A DNA stretch of 64,000 nt from Pseudomonas sp. 14P_8.1_Bac3 (GTDB lineage: Bacteria; Pseudomonadota; Gammaproteobacteria; Pseudomonadales; Pseudomonadaceae): assembly GCF_025466085.1 (NCBI RefSeq), contig NZ_JANLOD010000007.1:1-64000 (forward strand), in the 5' to 3' direction. The notes beneath the pieces are model-generated. The model was not told the DNA's origin and made no database searches. It saw only the letters and a list, made by a program, of their open reading frames with translations. The translations under genes and the position numbers were made by a program. Positions 26,702-35,184 of the stretch are shown in pieces (within the stretch, counting starts at the first letter, position 1; each line of letters opens with the position of its first letter).

Positions 26702-27601
26702 TCACATCGCGGTGAACAGCTCGCGTCGGGCGCCTTCGGTAATCGCAACGATGCCGGGGTGCTTGACCTTGCGCTCCACCGAAATGGCGTAGAACGACTC
26801 GGTCACCGCGTCGGTCTGTCCGATCAATTCCACGCCGTACTGGCGCTTCACCTCATCGGCAATCACGCTCGGGCCGATGAAAATCCCGCTGCCGGATTGC
26901 CCGAACGCCTGCATCAAGGCGCTGTCATCGAACTCGCCGACGATCCGTGGCTGAATCTGCTGCTCGGCGAACCAGCGCTGCAAGCGACTGCGCACCACGG
27001 TTTCCGGCCCTGGAATCAGCAGTGGCGCGCCGTGCAGGCTGCGCGGGAAATCCTGACCGTATTGCGCCGCCAGTCCAGCCGTGGCGAAGAAACTGATCCC
27101 GCATTCACCGAGCTTCTGGCTGTAGCCCTTGATGTCCAGGTGCGACGGCATCGGACTGTCGGAAATCACCAGGTCGAGGCGCTGGATCGCCAGGTCGGCG
27201 AGCAGCCGCTCGAGTTTGTCTTCGCGGCAGGTGATGCGCAGCGGTTCACTCAACTCCATGGTCGGTGCGATCAGGCGGTAGACGATGGACTTGGGCACGA
27301 CGTCGGCGACGCCGACCCGGAACAGGATTTGCTGCTCATCAGGCTGCGCGCGCAGCATCAATTCCAGTTCGCCACCGAGCTGAAACATTTGCTCGGCGTA
27401 GGGCAGTGTCTGACGCCCGGCTTCAGTGAGTTCGAGCTGTCGACCGACCCGGCGAAACAATTCGATACCGAAGGTTTGTTCAAGCAGCGAAATCTGCCCG
27501 CTGATGGTCTGCGGCGTCAGGTTCAGTTGCTCGCAGGCGCGCACGATGCTGCCGGTCTTGGCCACCACCCAGAAGTAATGCAGTTGTCGATAATTGAGCA
27601 T
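26702..27601 (-). CDS. nhaR: LysR-family regulator NhaR
   Basis: A 299-residue LysR-type activator. MLNYRQLHYFWVVAKTGSI at the N-terminus and LTPQTISGQISLLEQ in the recognition helix are characteristic of NhaR, which in enterics responds to Na+ and controls the nhaA antiporter. The effector domain starts near FRVGVADVVPKS. The ATG at 27601 gives the usual NhaR N-terminus. No nhaA gene lies next to it here, so its target is elsewhere or different in this organism. Confidence 0.9.
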   Translation of the reverse strand: MLNYRQLHYFWVVAKTGSIVRACEQLNLTPQTISGQISLLEQTFGIELFRRVGRQLELTEAGRQTLPYAEQMFQLGGELELMLRAQPDEQQILFRVGVADVVPKSIVYRLIAPTMELSEPLRITCREDKLERLLADLAIQRLDLVISDSPMPSHLDIKGYSQKLGECGISFFATAGLAAQYGQDFPRSLHGAPLLIPGPETVVRSRLQRWFAEQQIQPRIVGEFDDSALMQAFGQSGSGIFIGPSVIADEVKRQYGVELIGQTDAVTESFYAISVERKVKHPGIVAITEGARRELFTAM

Positions 27602-27717
27602 GGCAACCAACAGTTCGTAAAAAACGAAGTATAGCCGCTAAAAATACGAATTTTCCTGAAGTGTTTGCCTCCCTAGAATGCCTCGCTATTCACGGACTGC
27701 GGTTCGATTCACAAAAC

Positions 27718-27818
27718 TGTAGGAGCGAGCCTGCTCGCGATGGTCGTTAACGATAACGCGTGGCTACCGGCCAAACGCGGCGGCCTTTAGTCAATCGCGA
27801 GCACGTTCGCTCCTACAG
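27718..27818. repeat. REPIN (paired REP)
   Basis: CTGTAGGAGCGAGCCTGCTC and a mirrored copy flank about 50 bases. The inner flank ATGGTCGTTAACGATAACGC matches that of the REPIN at 15866. The right arm ends 24 bases before the small lipoprotein gene. Confidence 0.85.
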
Positions 27819-27841
27819 AAGATCTCTAGAGGAAGACATTG

Positions 27842-28084
27842 ATGAAGCTTAAAACCACGGCCCTGCTGATCGCGTCTTTACTGATACTGTCCGGTTGCGA
27901 CCAGGCCGAGAAAAGCGCGCAGCAACTGATGGGCAAGGCTGCGGAAAGCGCGAAGCAAGCGATCGACGATACCCATAAAGCTGCCGAACAAGCGCTCAGC
28001 GACGCCACTGGCGGCCTGATCAGCAAGAAAGAACCCGCGGACGAAGACAGGAAAAAAACCGAATCTTCGTCCCAGGACATCTAA
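27842..28084 (+). CDS. Small lipoprotein
   Basis: An 80-residue protein with a lipoprotein signal peptide: MKLKTTALLIASLLILSGC, lipobox LSGC with the cysteine at residue 19. The mature part is an Ala/Lys/Glu-rich helix (KSAQQLMGKAAESAKQ) followed by a charged tail, so it is likely an amphipathic, envelope-anchored helix. AGAGGA lies 8 nt before the ATG. The TerC gene follows after 28 bases in the same direction and may be co-transcribed. Function unknown. Confidence 0.82.
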   Translation: MKLKTTALLIASLLILSGCDQAEKSAQQLMGKAAESAKQAIDDTHKAAEQALSDATGGLISKKEPADEDRKKTESSSQDI

Positions 28085-28112
28085 ACCGCCTTAAACGAGT
28101 CAGGACTGACCC

Positions 28113-28862
28113 ATGGAATACCTTTTAGAACTTGCTGCAAGCCCCACCGCCTGGATCGCCCTGGCCACGCTGGTGGTGATGGAAATCGTGCTCGGCATCG
28201 ACAACCTGATCTTCATCTCGATCCTGACCAACAAATTGCCGGAGCAGCATCGGCAGAAAGCGCGGCGCATCGGTATCGGCATGGCGCTGATTCTGCGACT
28301 GGCGCTATTGAGCACCATCGCGTTCATCGTCCAGTTGACGGCGCCGGTCATCGAGATCCTCGGCCATGCGTTCTCCTGGAAAGACATGATCCTGATCGCC
28401 GGCGGCCTGTTCCTGTTGTGGAAGGCGACCACCGAGATCCATCACAGCATGGACCCGGCACCGGAAGATCCGAAGACCGCGACCTCGACCGTGGCCCTGG
28501 GTTTTGCCGCTGCGATCGGGCAGATCCTGATGCTGGACATGGTGTTTTCCATCGACAGCATCATTACTGCGGTTGGCATGACCGAGCATTTGCCGATCAT
28601 GATCATCGCGGTGGTGGTCTCGGTGCTGGTGATGTTGCTGGCGGCTGATCCGTTGGCCAAGTTCATCAACGACAACCCGACGGTGGTGATGCTGGCGCTG
28701 GGCTTCCTGATCATGATCGGCATGACGCTGATCGCCGAAGGCTTCGGCGCCCACGTACCGAAAGGCTACGTCTACGCGGCCATGGCGTTCTCGGCAACGA
28801 TCGAGGGCTTGAACATGATGTCCCGTCGGGCGAAGCAGAAGCGCATGGCCGCTGAAGCTTAA
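28113..28862 (+). CDS. TerC family integral membrane protein
   Basis: A 249-residue inner-membrane protein of the TerC family. The diagnostic acidic membrane motif [15 protein letters not shown] (about 25-39) and the second copy [14 protein letters not shown] (about 144-157) are both present, with about seven hydrophobic segments. TerC relatives take part in tellurite resistance and, in better-studied cases, metal ion (Mn2+) efflux during protein secretion. An AGGACTGACCC site precedes the ATG. A strong terminator follows the stop. Confidence 0.93.
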   Translation: MEYLLELAASPTAWIALATLVVMEIVLGIDNLIFISILTNKLPEQHRQKARRIGIGMALILRLALLSTIAFIVQLTAPVIEILGHAFSWKDMILIAGGLFLLWKATTEIHHSMDPAPEDPKTATSTVALGFAAAIGQILMLDMVFSIDSIITAVGMTEHLPIMIIAVVVSVLVMLLAADPLAKFINDNPTVVMLALGFLIMIGMTLIAEGFGAHVPKGYVYAAMAFSATIEGLNMMSRRAKQKRMAAEA

Positions 28863-28877
28863 TCCAGGGAAAACGAA

Positions 28878-28919
28878 ACGGCCGCCTGCGCTCGCGAGAG
28901 CACAGGCGGCCGTTTTTTT
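28878..28919 (+). terminator. Rho-independent terminator
   Basis: ACGGCCGCCTG pairs with CAGGCGGCCGT and is followed by TTTTTTT. It lies between the terC-like gene and the convergent 55-residue gene and could serve both. Confidence 0.92.
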
Positions 28920-28938
28920 GCGCCCTTAAGCGTGTCGG

Positions 28939-29106
28939 TCAGTGCGCCGTGGCGTGGCGCACCGTCGGTTTTTCCAGGTTTGCCACCCGAGCCGCCGGGG
29001 CAGGGTGGTGATGGCGGCGCGCGATTCGCAGTACCCCCCACAACATGGCGGCGGCAACGGCCAGCCAGCCGGAAATCAACATTACAACGGTCATCGTCAG
29101 GCTCAT
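28939..29106 (-). CDS. Small single-pass membrane protein, short and easily overlooked
   Basis: A 55-residue open frame starting MSLTMTVVMLISGWLAVAAA and ending VRHATAH. Residues about 5-27 form one transmembrane helix, followed by RIARRHHHPAPAAR, a basic/His-rich cytoplasmic tail. A near-perfect GAGGAGG lies 6 nt before the ATG, the strongest reason to call it a gene. It is convergent to the terC-like gene across a shared terminator. Similar short membrane proteins accompany respiratory or transport complexes, but I cannot assign it. Confidence 0.72.
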   Translation of the reverse strand: MSLTMTVVMLISGWLAVAAAMLWGVLRIARRHHHPAPAARVANLEKPTVRHATAH

Positions 29107-29344
29107 CGGTGCCTCCTCTTTGCCCTGCCGCGGGCGAACACACTCATTGCAAGTGACAGTCTAGTCGCTGCCATGTTTCAGGCTATTGACCAAAGGTCGT
29201 CTGTCACCAACCACTTCGCTCTATCGAACCCGCCAAACTGACGCTTAAGGCTATACCACTGCCGCGTGGCGCCCTATGATCGACGGCCTAGCCGGGAGCA
29301 CGGATCACCGGCGTCTGAACGAGGGAGTAATGAGGGTGCGGGCA

Positions 29345-30004
29345 ATGTCACGAATTCGAATGGCAGCACTGATTACCGGCTGCGTTGTCGGGCTGGCGGG
29401 TTGCGCGGGAAGTGTTGCGCCCGAGGTCAAGCGTCTGCCGGAACGGGTGGAACTCAGCGGTACGTTCTATCGGGGCCAGGAGTATCAAAGCGGGCCGCAG
29501 GTGCTGGCGAGCATGCTGTCACAGCAGGGCGTCGTGATAACGCCGGGTCTGCTCGAAAAGCCTTTGCACGTGCCGGGCGCGGAAGCGCAGTTGCAGCAGA
29601 ACATCCAGAACCTCGCCCGCGAGTACGGCATGGTTGTGTACCCCCTCGACAGTAATCTGCCGGCGCTGCTGACTCAGGTGGCTGCGGGTTATCCAGTGAT
29701 GGTGCGTTTCACCGAAGGCTCGGCGTTCTGGGCCGAACCGCGTTACGCCATTCTCGCCGGCTACAACCGTCAGAAGCAGACTGTACTGTTGCGCGCCGGG
29801 ATGAATCGTCGGGAACTGATGAGCTTCGCTTCGTTCGAGTCGGCTTTCAAAGCGGCTGGCGGCTGGGCGGTGCTGATCCAAAAACCGAACCAGATTCCTG
29901 CCCATGTCGATCAGCAACGCTGGTTGAAAGCAGCGAGCGATCTGGCCCAGGCCGGTCAGGAGCAAGCGGCCGCCCGTGCCAGGCAGGCGCTGAACGCGCA
30001 GTAA
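29345..30004 (+). CDS. C39-peptidase-like lipoprotein, probably inactive
   Basis: A 219-residue protein starting MSRIRMAAL with lipobox LAGC (cysteine 20). Residues about 40-165 resemble a C39-like papain-fold peptidase: the QEYQSGPQVLASML segment matches the usual QxxCGPAAL active-site helix, but the catalytic cysteine is serine (S49), and where HYAV usually gives the catalytic histidine the sequence is RYAI (R133). The C-terminus has a TPR-like Ala/Gln/Arg helix. It is therefore likely a non-catalytic envelope protein. The start at 29345 is preferred because GAGGG precedes it by 8 nt. Confidence 0.8.
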   Translation: MSRIRMAALITGCVVGLAGCAGSVAPEVKRLPERVELSGTFYRGQEYQSGPQVLASMLSQQGVVITPGLLEKPLHVPGAEAQLQQNIQNLAREYGMVVYPLDSNLPALLTQVAAGYPVMVRFTEGSAFWAEPRYAILAGYNRQKQTVLLRAGMNRRELMSFASFESAFKAAGGWAVLIQKPNQIPAHVDQQRWLKAASDLAQAGQEQAAARARQALNAQ

Positions 30005-30099
30005 CGCTCCGTTCGTCATCTGCATCGCACGCTCGAGCGTCATCGGCCTCAGAGTGATAAGCGCCCGGATTTCTCCGGGCCCGACCAAGGAGGCGCTCG

Positions 30100-30306
30100 A
30101 TGGCACATACCAACAACCCTGATGGCCCGCATTCGTCTGAACATTCCTCAGGCGATGACTTGGGTTTCGACCCCGATTCGCCGGACGTTTCCGATCCTCA
30201 GGTCGACCCGATCGGGCCCGCGAAGGCGCCCAAGGACGTGAAGCCCGGGGAGGGCGACAAGACTCCCGCCAAGCCTTACGACCCGCTGGCAGATCTGAAA
30301 CCCTGA
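30100..30306 (+). CDS. Small acidic Asp/Pro-rich protein
   Basis: A 68-residue, disordered-looking protein rich in Asp, Pro, Ser and Lys, with DPDSPDV and DPQVDPIGP. AAGGAGG lies about 7 nt before the ATG. It is followed after 19 bases by a second small protein of similar composition, so the two are probably one operon. No domain recognised. Confidence 0.72.
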   Translation: MAHTNNPDGPHSSEHSSGDDLGFDPDSPDVSDPQVDPIGPAKAPKDVKPGEGDKTPAKPYDPLADLKP

Positions 30307-30325
30307 GATTCAGTGAGAGGTGTCT

Positions 30326-30541
30326 ATGTCTACCGACTCGAGTTTTGATGACAAACATCCGGACAGCGTTCCTACCACTCCCGAAGAAGAGATTGATCCG
30401 GTGATGGATCCGGACAGCCCGATGCGGGACCCGCTGGCCAGGCCTTTGGTGACACCGACCGAGCACCCGCGAGGCGCAAGGGACCCGAGTGCTGGGGATG
30501 GCATCCCTGATGACGATCAAATGCCGTTGCCGAATGATTGA
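30326..30541 (+). CDS. Small acidic Asp/Pro-rich protein
   Basis: A 71-residue protein starting MSTDSSFDD, rich in Asp, Pro and Glu (DPVMDPDSPMRDPLARP), probably disordered. AGAGG lies 5 nt before the ATG. It shares composition and the DPDSP string with the gene just upstream, which suggests an old duplication. A bidirectional terminator follows. Function unknown. Confidence 0.72.
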   Translation: MSTDSSFDDKHPDSVPTTPEEEIDPVMDPDSPMRDPLARPLVTPTEHPRGARDPSAGDGIPDDDQMPLPND

Positions 30542-30550
30542 TGGCCGGAT

Positions 30551-30585
30551 AAAAAAAGCCCCGAATGATCGGGGCTTTGTTTTTC
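30551..30585. terminator. Bidirectional rho-independent terminator
   Basis: AAAAAAAGCCCCGA and TCGGGGCTTTGTTTTT form a stem with A- and T-runs on both sides, between the convergent small acidic gene and pbpG. Confidence 0.9.
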
Positions 30586-30592
30586 TGCAGGA

Positions 30593-31531
30593 TTATTTCG
30601 AGGCTTCGACCACACCGCTCTGACGGTGCTTGAGGTTCTTCTCCGACTTGTACTGCAAGGCCACGGAGGGCACGTTGGTGCCCTTGCCGGTCTCGACCCA
30701 GCTGCGAATGCGGCTGGCATCGGCGAAGTGCGTGTATTTCCCGAACGCATCGAGAATCACCAACGCCACCGGGCGATTGCCCATGCTGGTCACCAGCACC
30801 AGGCAGTGACCGGCTTCGTTGGTGAAGCCGGTTTTCGTCAGCTTGATGTCCCAGTTCGGCTTGCCGATCAGGTGGTCAGTGTTGCGAAAGCCCAGGCTGT
30901 AATTGGGCTTGCGGAACGAAACGGTTTTTTCCTTGGTGGTGCTCAGCTCGGTCAGGATCGGGTACTTGTGCGCGGCAACCAGCAATTTGCTCAGGTCCCG
31001 TGCGGTCGACACGTTACGCGGCGACAGCCCGGTCGGTTCGACGTAGTGCGTGCTGGTCATGCCCAGCGCCTTGGCCTTGGCGTTCATCGCGGCAATGAAC
31101 GCGACGTAGCCGCCCGGATAGTGGTGGGCGAGGCTGGCGGCGGCACGGTTTTCCGAAGACATCAGCGCAATCAGCAGCATCTCCCGGCGCGGCATTTCAC
31201 TGTTGAGTTTGACTCGGGAGAACACACCTTTCATTTCCGGTGTGTCGCTGATGTTGATCGAGATGTACTCGTCCATGTTCTGTTTGGCTTCGACCACCAC
31301 CAGCGCGGTCATCAGTTTGCTGACCGAGGCAATCGGCACGACCACGTCCGGATTACTGGCGTAAATGACTTTGTTGGTCTGCAGGTCCATCAGCAGGGCG
31401 CTGCCGGAGGCGATCTTCAGTTGTGTGGTGTCGCGTGGCGCTGCGGTGGTGTCGGCCGCATTGACCGTTAGCGTGATGAACGTCCCTGTAACTGCAAAAA
31501 ATAGACTCAGGATGGAAAGACGAATTTTCAC
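30593..31531 (-). CDS. pbpG: D-alanyl-D-alanine endopeptidase (PBP7)
   Basis: A 312-residue low-molecular-mass penicillin-binding protein of the S11 family that cleaves D-Ala-meso-DAP cross-links in peptidoglycan. The active-site boxes are S69-V-S-K72, S126-E-N128 and K233-T-G235. A signal peptide (about 1-26, ending TVNAAD) sends it to the periplasm. The length (about 310) fits PBP7 rather than the longer PBP5 type with a membrane anchor. It is a single gene with a terminator after its stop. Confidence 0.94.
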   Translation of the reverse strand: MKIRLSILSLFFAVTGTFITLTVNAADTTAAPRDTTQLKIASGSALLMDLQTNKVIYASNPDVVVPIASVSKLMTALVVVEAKQNMDEYISINISDTPEMKGVFSRVKLNSEMPRREMLLIALMSSENRAAASLAHHYPGGYVAFIAAMNAKAKALGMTSTHYVEPTGLSPRNVSTARDLSKLLVAAHKYPILTELSTTKEKTVSFRKPNYSLGFRNTDHLIGKPNWDIKLTKTGFTNEAGHCLVLVTSMGNRPVALVILDAFGKYTHFADASRIRSWVETGKGTNVPSVALQYKSEKNLKHRQSGVVEASK

Positions 31532-31711
31532 GCTGGCAGACTCATAAGGTGTGGATTAGCCGTTTTGTAACGGGCTGTTTCTTAGAAACCGACACATTTT
31601 AGGAGTATGGCTGAAGAACTGTCGATAGATGTTCAATCAACAGGTGAAAGTCCTTGAAAACCCCTACAAAACAGCAGGTTTCCGGCGAATGGTAGGGTTG
31701 TTTCTCCGGAC

Positions 31712-31745
31712 AAAAAGAACCCCGCCAAGGGCGGGGTGCTTTTGT
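31712..31745 (-). terminator. Rho-independent terminator of folD
   Basis: AACCCCGCC pairs with GGCGGGGT and is followed on the minus strand by TTTTTG, 26 bases after the folD stop. Confidence 0.85.
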
Positions 31746-31770
31746 TCGTCGGCGGACGCGAAGCGCCAAC

Positions 31771-32625
31771 TCAGCTATGCAGCGTTTCCGCCGCGTACAG
31801 CGTATTTTCCAGAAGGCAGGCGCGCGTCATCGGGCCGACGCCACCCGGCACCGGCGTGATCCAGCCGGCGCGGGGCAGGGCGGTTTCGTAGATCACGTCA
31901 CCGACCAGTTTGCCGTCGTCCTGGCGGTTGATGCCGACGTCGATCACGATCGCGCCTTCCTTGATCCACTCACCCTTGACCAGGCCGGGCTTGCCGGCGG
32001 CGACCACGACCAGATCGGCACGACCAACGTGGCCGGCCAGATCCTTGGTGAAACGGTGGGTGACGGTCACGGTGCAACCGGCCAGCAGCAATTCCATCGC
32101 CATCGGCCGGCCTACGATATTGGAGGCGCCGACGACCACGGCGTCCATCCCGTACAGATCGGCGCCGGTGCTTTCCAGCAGCGTCATGATCCCTTTGGGT
32201 GTGCACGGGCGCAGCAGCGGAATACGCTGGGCCAGGCGGCCGACGTTGTAAGGATGGAAACCGTCGACGTCTTTGTCCGGACGAATGCGTTCCAGCAATT
32301 TGGAGGCGTCCAGGTGTTCTGGTAGCGGCAACTGAAGCAGAACGCCGTCGATTGCCGGGTCGTCGTTCAGGCGATCGATCAGATCGGCCAGTGCTTCCTG
32401 AGTGGTTTCGGAAGGCAGGTCGTAGGCTTGGGAAATGAAGCCGACCTCTTCACAGTCTTTACGCTTGTGCGAGACATAAACCTGAGAGGCAGGATCGCTG
32501 CCGACCAGGATCACCGCGAGACCGGGTGTGCGCAAGCCTTGCTGGCGACGCTCGGTTACGCGTTTGGCGATCTGCTGGCGCAGGCTGGCGGCGATCGATT
32601 TGCCGTCGATTAGTTGTGCAGTCAT
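31771..32625 (-). CDS. folD: Bifunctional methylenetetrahydrofolate dehydrogenase/cyclohydrolase
   Basis: A 284-residue enzyme that oxidises 5,10-methylene-THF and hydrolyses the methenyl product, supplying one-carbon units for purines and formyl-Met. Family motifs: [14 protein letters not shown] (about 49-62) with the catalytic lysine, QLPLPEHL (about 98-105), the NADP loop [13 protein letters not shown] and the C-terminal [10 protein letters not shown]. It is a single gene next to the tRNA cluster, an order conserved in pseudomonads. Confidence 0.97.
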   Translation of the reverse strand: MTAQLIDGKSIAASLRQQIAKRVTERRQQGLRTPGLAVILVGSDPASQVYVSHKRKDCEEVGFISQAYDLPSETTQEALADLIDRLNDDPAIDGVLLQLPLPEHLDASKLLERIRPDKDVDGFHPYNVGRLAQRIPLLRPCTPKGIMTLLESTGADLYGMDAVVVGASNIVGRPMAMELLLAGCTVTVTHRFTKDLAGHVGRADLVVVAAGKPGLVKGEWIKEGAIVIDVGINRQDDGKLVGDVIYETALPRAGWITPVPGGVGPMTRACLLENTLYAAETLHS

Positions 32626-32756
32626 TGCGCGTGATTAACCATCGAGAGGGGAAAAAAAGAGAACGCATTCTCGCATGTCATGCGGTGAGGGCAAAGGCGC
32701 TTGGTCTGCAAATTCCTCTAACCCCTTTAATTAAATGAATTTTTTATAAAAAGGAT

Positions 32757-32785
32757 TTGACGCCCCTCAGGGGCCTCTATACTAT
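32757..32785 (+). promoter_or_regulatory. Sigma-70 promoter of the tRNA cluster
   Basis: TTGACG at 32757 and TATACT/TACTAT around 32778-32785 form a good -35/-10 pair with 15 to 17 bases between. A GC-rich CCCCTCAGGGGCC palindrome fills the spacer. The tRNA-Arg gene begins about 115 bases downstream. Confidence 0.7.
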
Positions 32786-32900
32786 TCGTCGCACTTGTCG
32801 GGCACAGCCTAGCACTGGTTGAGAAAGTCGAGCGGAGTTACCTATTCGCAAGGCTGACAAGCACTTAGTTTGTAGTCCTCCAAGAGTACAGATTAACAAG

Positions 32901-32977
32901 GCGCCCGTAGCTCAGCTGGATAGAGCATCCGCCTTCTAAGCGGATGGTCGCAGGTTCGAGTCCTGCCGGGTGCGCCA
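32901..32977 (+). tRNA. tRNA-Arg (UCU)
   Basis: A 77-base cloverleaf. The acceptor GCGCCCG pairs with CGGGTGC, the anticodon loop is CTTCTAA with anticodon TCT, the T-loop is TTCGAGT and CCA is encoded. It is first in a cluster of four tRNAs. Confidence 0.97.
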
Positions 32978-33009
32978 TTAGGCAGCTTTGGCACAAGTAG
33001 CGCGATATG

Positions 33010-33085
33010 GTGGGCGTAGCTCAGTTGGTAGAGCACGGGATTGTGACTCCCGTTGTCGTGGGTTCGATCCCCATCGTCCACCCCA
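33010..33085 (+). tRNA. tRNA-His (GUG), copy 1
   Basis: A 76-base cloverleaf with acceptor GTGGGCG/CGTCCAC, anticodon loop TTGTGAC (anticodon GTG), T-loop TTCGATC and encoded CCA. It is identical to the copy at 33306-33381. Confidence 0.97.
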
Positions 33086-33092
33086 TATTTCG

Positions 33093-33123
33093 AAAGGCGC
33101 CAGATTAACAGTCTGGCGCCTTT
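33093..33123 (+). terminator. Hairpin after tRNA-His copy 1
   Basis: AAAGGCGCCAGA and TCTGGCGCCTTT form a perfect stem, followed by only three Ts and a TGCTTT, so termination may be partial. It may also serve as a processing signal, since tRNA-Leu follows. Confidence 0.7.
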
Positions 33124-33142
33124 GCTTTAACAGCTTCAATCC

Positions 33143-33227
33143 GCGGATGTGGTGGAATTGGTAGACACACTGGATTTAGGTTCCAGCGCCGCGAGGCGTA
33201 AGAGTTCGAGTCTCTTCATCCGCACCA
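33143..33227 (+). tRNA. tRNA-Leu (UAG)
   Basis: An 85-base class II tRNA with acceptor GCGGATG/CATCCGC, anticodon loop TTTAGGT (anticodon TAG), a long variable arm (GCCGCGAGGC) and encoded CCA. Confidence 0.96.
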
Positions 33228-33305
33228 AATAAAGTTTCACTCTGGCCGATTGGCTTGGTGGGGCTCGACAGAGAAGTTGTCATGGCTTCTTTGTTACGCA
33301 ATATG

Positions 33306-33381
33306 GTGGGCGTAGCTCAGTTGGTAGAGCACGGGATTGTGACTCCCGTTGTCGTGGGTTCGATCCCCATCGTCCACCCCA
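33306..33381 (+). tRNA. tRNA-His (GUG), copy 2
   Basis: Identical to copy 1 over 76 bases, with near-identical flanks on both sides, including the following hairpin. Confidence 0.97.
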
Positions 33382-33388
33382 TATTCCG

Positions 33389-33427
33389 AAAGGCGCCAGA
33401 TTTAACAGTCTGGCGCCTTTTTTGTTT
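33389..33427 (+). terminator. Rho-independent terminator of the tRNA cluster
   Basis: AAAGGCGCCAGA and TCTGGCGCC form a stem followed by TTTTTTTGTTT. It has a longer T-run than the copy at 33093, as expected for the end of the cluster. Confidence 0.92.
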
Positions 33428-33690
33428 CAGGGGTTTGAAAGTTCAGCGACTGCAGGTCCAGGTCGCAGGGGTGGCGTTTCGTCGTATCGACGTGTTTCGA
33501 CGATGCGGCGCCGCCCGTCGGTCTTGTTCGCAAGATCGGCTGCCGGGGGGATGATTAGCCATCTCTTCTATTAATAGAAGGGGTAGCGCAGAGCCCTGGC
33601 GTAAATGGCTGTAATTGCCACGGGGACGGGACGCATTCGTGCATTCGCCCCTATAAATTGCCTGCTGCGTTTTTACCCGTTTTCAGTAGG

Positions 33691-33719
33691 GTGACTTCTT
33701 GAGTTCGACCCACTAGAAT
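33691..33719 (+). promoter_or_regulatory. Sigma-70 promoter of tig
   Basis: GTGACT and TAGAAT are spaced by exactly 17 bases and lie about 60 bases before the tig start codon. Confidence 0.6.
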
Positions 33720-33780
33720 GCATGCCCTTGATTCTGGGGTCGGAAACGGCCGGCTAACGTCTGTGCAACGAGGAATATCC

Positions 33781-35091
33781 ATGCAAGTTTCTGTTGAAAA
33801 TACTTCTGCTCTTGAGCGCCGCATGAGCATCACCGTGCCGGCTGAGCGCATCGAGACTCAGGTCAACAAGCGTCTGCAGCAGACCGCCCAAAAGGCCAAG
33901 ATCGCTGGCTTCCGTCCAGGCAAAGTGCCGATGAGCGAAATCAAGCGCCGTTTTGGTGCTGATGCCCGCCAGGAAGCCGTTGGCGATGTGATCCAGTCCT
34001 CGTTCTACGAAGCCGTAGTCGAGCAAAAGCTGAACCCGGCTGGCGCGCCTTCGATCGAGCCGAAATCCCTGGAAGCCGGTAAAGACCTGGAATACGTCGC
34101 GATTTTCGAAGTGTTCCCTGAGTTCACCGTTGCCGGTTTCGACGGTATCACCGTAGAACGCCTGAGCGCCGAAGTGGCTGACGCTGATCTGGACAAGATG
34201 CTGGACGTGCTGCGCAAGCAGAACACCCGTTTCGAAGTAGCCGATCGTGCTGCCCAGAACGATGACCAGCTGAACATCGATTTCGTCGGCAAGGTCGACG
34301 GTGAAGTGTTCGCTGGCGGTTCCGCCAAAGGTACTCAGCTGGTGCTGGGTTCCGGCCGCATGATCCCGGGTTTCGAAGACGGTCTGGTTGGCGCTAAGGC
34401 CGGCGAAGAGCGCGTTCTGAACCTGACCTTCCCAGAGGACTATCAGAACCTCGACCTGGCTGGCAAAACCGCTGAGTTCACGGTCACCGTGAACACTGTT
34501 TCCGAGCCAAAACTGCCAGAGCTGAACGAAGAATTCTTCGCTCAATTCGGCATCAAGGAAACCGGTCTGGAAGGCTTCCGTGCCGAAGTTCGCAAGAACA
34601 TGGAGCGCGAGCTGCGCCAGGCGATCAAATCCAAGGTGAAGAATCAGGTAATGGATGGTCTGCTGGCCACCAACCCGATCGAAGTGCCTAAGGCTCTGCT
34701 GTCCAATGAAGTTGACCGTCTGCGCGTGCAGGCTGTTCAGCAGTTCGGCGGCAACATCAAGCCTGACCAACTGCCGGCCGAGCTGTTCGAAGAACAAGCC
34801 AAGCGTCGCGTTGTGCTGGGTCTGATCGTGGCTGAAGTGGTCAAGCAGTTCGACCTGAAGCCTGACGAAGCCCGCGTTCGTGAAATGATCCAGGAAATGG
34901 CTTCGGCCTACCAAGAGCCTGAGCAGGTTGTGTCCTGGTACTACAAGAACGACCAGCAACTGAACGAAGTCCGTTCGGTTGTGCTGGAAGAGCAAGTTGT
35001 GGATACTGTTCTGCAGAAAGCTAGCGTGACCGACAAATCGGTCTCTTACGAAGAAGCAGTCAAGCCGGTAGAAGCTCCACAAGCCGACTGA
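33781..35091 (+). CDS. tig: Trigger factor
   Basis: A 436-residue ribosome-bound chaperone and peptidyl-prolyl isomerase. The N-terminal ribosome-binding signature GFRPGKVP is at about residues 43-50, the FKBP-type domain covers about 150-245 ([13 protein letters not shown]), and the rest is the helical substrate-binding arm region. The ATG at 33781 is preceded by CGAGGAAT and gives the standard length; an in-frame ATG 21 codons upstream overlaps the promoter and is not used. It is followed by clpP, as in most Proteobacteria. Confidence 0.98.
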   Translation: MQVSVENTSALERRMSITVPAERIETQVNKRLQQTAQKAKIAGFRPGKVPMSEIKRRFGADARQEAVGDVIQSSFYEAVVEQKLNPAGAPSIEPKSLEAGKDLEYVAIFEVFPEFTVAGFDGITVERLSAEVADADLDKMLDVLRKQNTRFEVADRAAQNDDQLNIDFVGKVDGEVFAGGSAKGTQLVLGSGRMIPGFEDGLVGAKAGEERVLNLTFPEDYQNLDLAGKTAEFTVTVNTVSEPKLPELNEEFFAQFGIKETGLEGFRAEVRKNMERELRQAIKSKVKNQVMDGLLATNPIEVPKALLSNEVDRLRVQAVQQFGGNIKPDQLPAELFEEQAKRRVVLGLIVAEVVKQFDLKPDEARVREMIQEMASAYQEPEQVVSWYYKNDQQLNEVRSVVLEEQVVDTVLQKASVTDKSVSYEEAVKPVEAPQAD

Positions 35092-35117
35092 TCGTTTTTG
35101 CGGTAAGAAGCACACAC

Positions 35118-35145
35118 CATAAGCCAGCCTTCGTGCTGGCTTATG
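35118..35145. terminator. Hairpin between tig and clpP
   Basis: CATAAGCCAG pairs perfectly with CTGGCTTATG around an 8-base loop. No T-run follows, so it is more likely a partial attenuator or an RNA-stability hairpin than a full terminator. Confidence 0.6.
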
Positions 35146-35184
35146 CGTATTCAAGACATAACTATTTGGGAGTGACTGCAGAGC

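Larger units (their letters stand above)
33382..33780. other. Intergenic region before tig
   Basis: This 399-base gap begins with the terminator at 33389-33427 and ends with a promoter at 33691-33719. The middle part contains no credible gene; a GC-rich stretch around 33500-33545 can fold, but I see no recognised RNA family. Confidence 0.6.
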
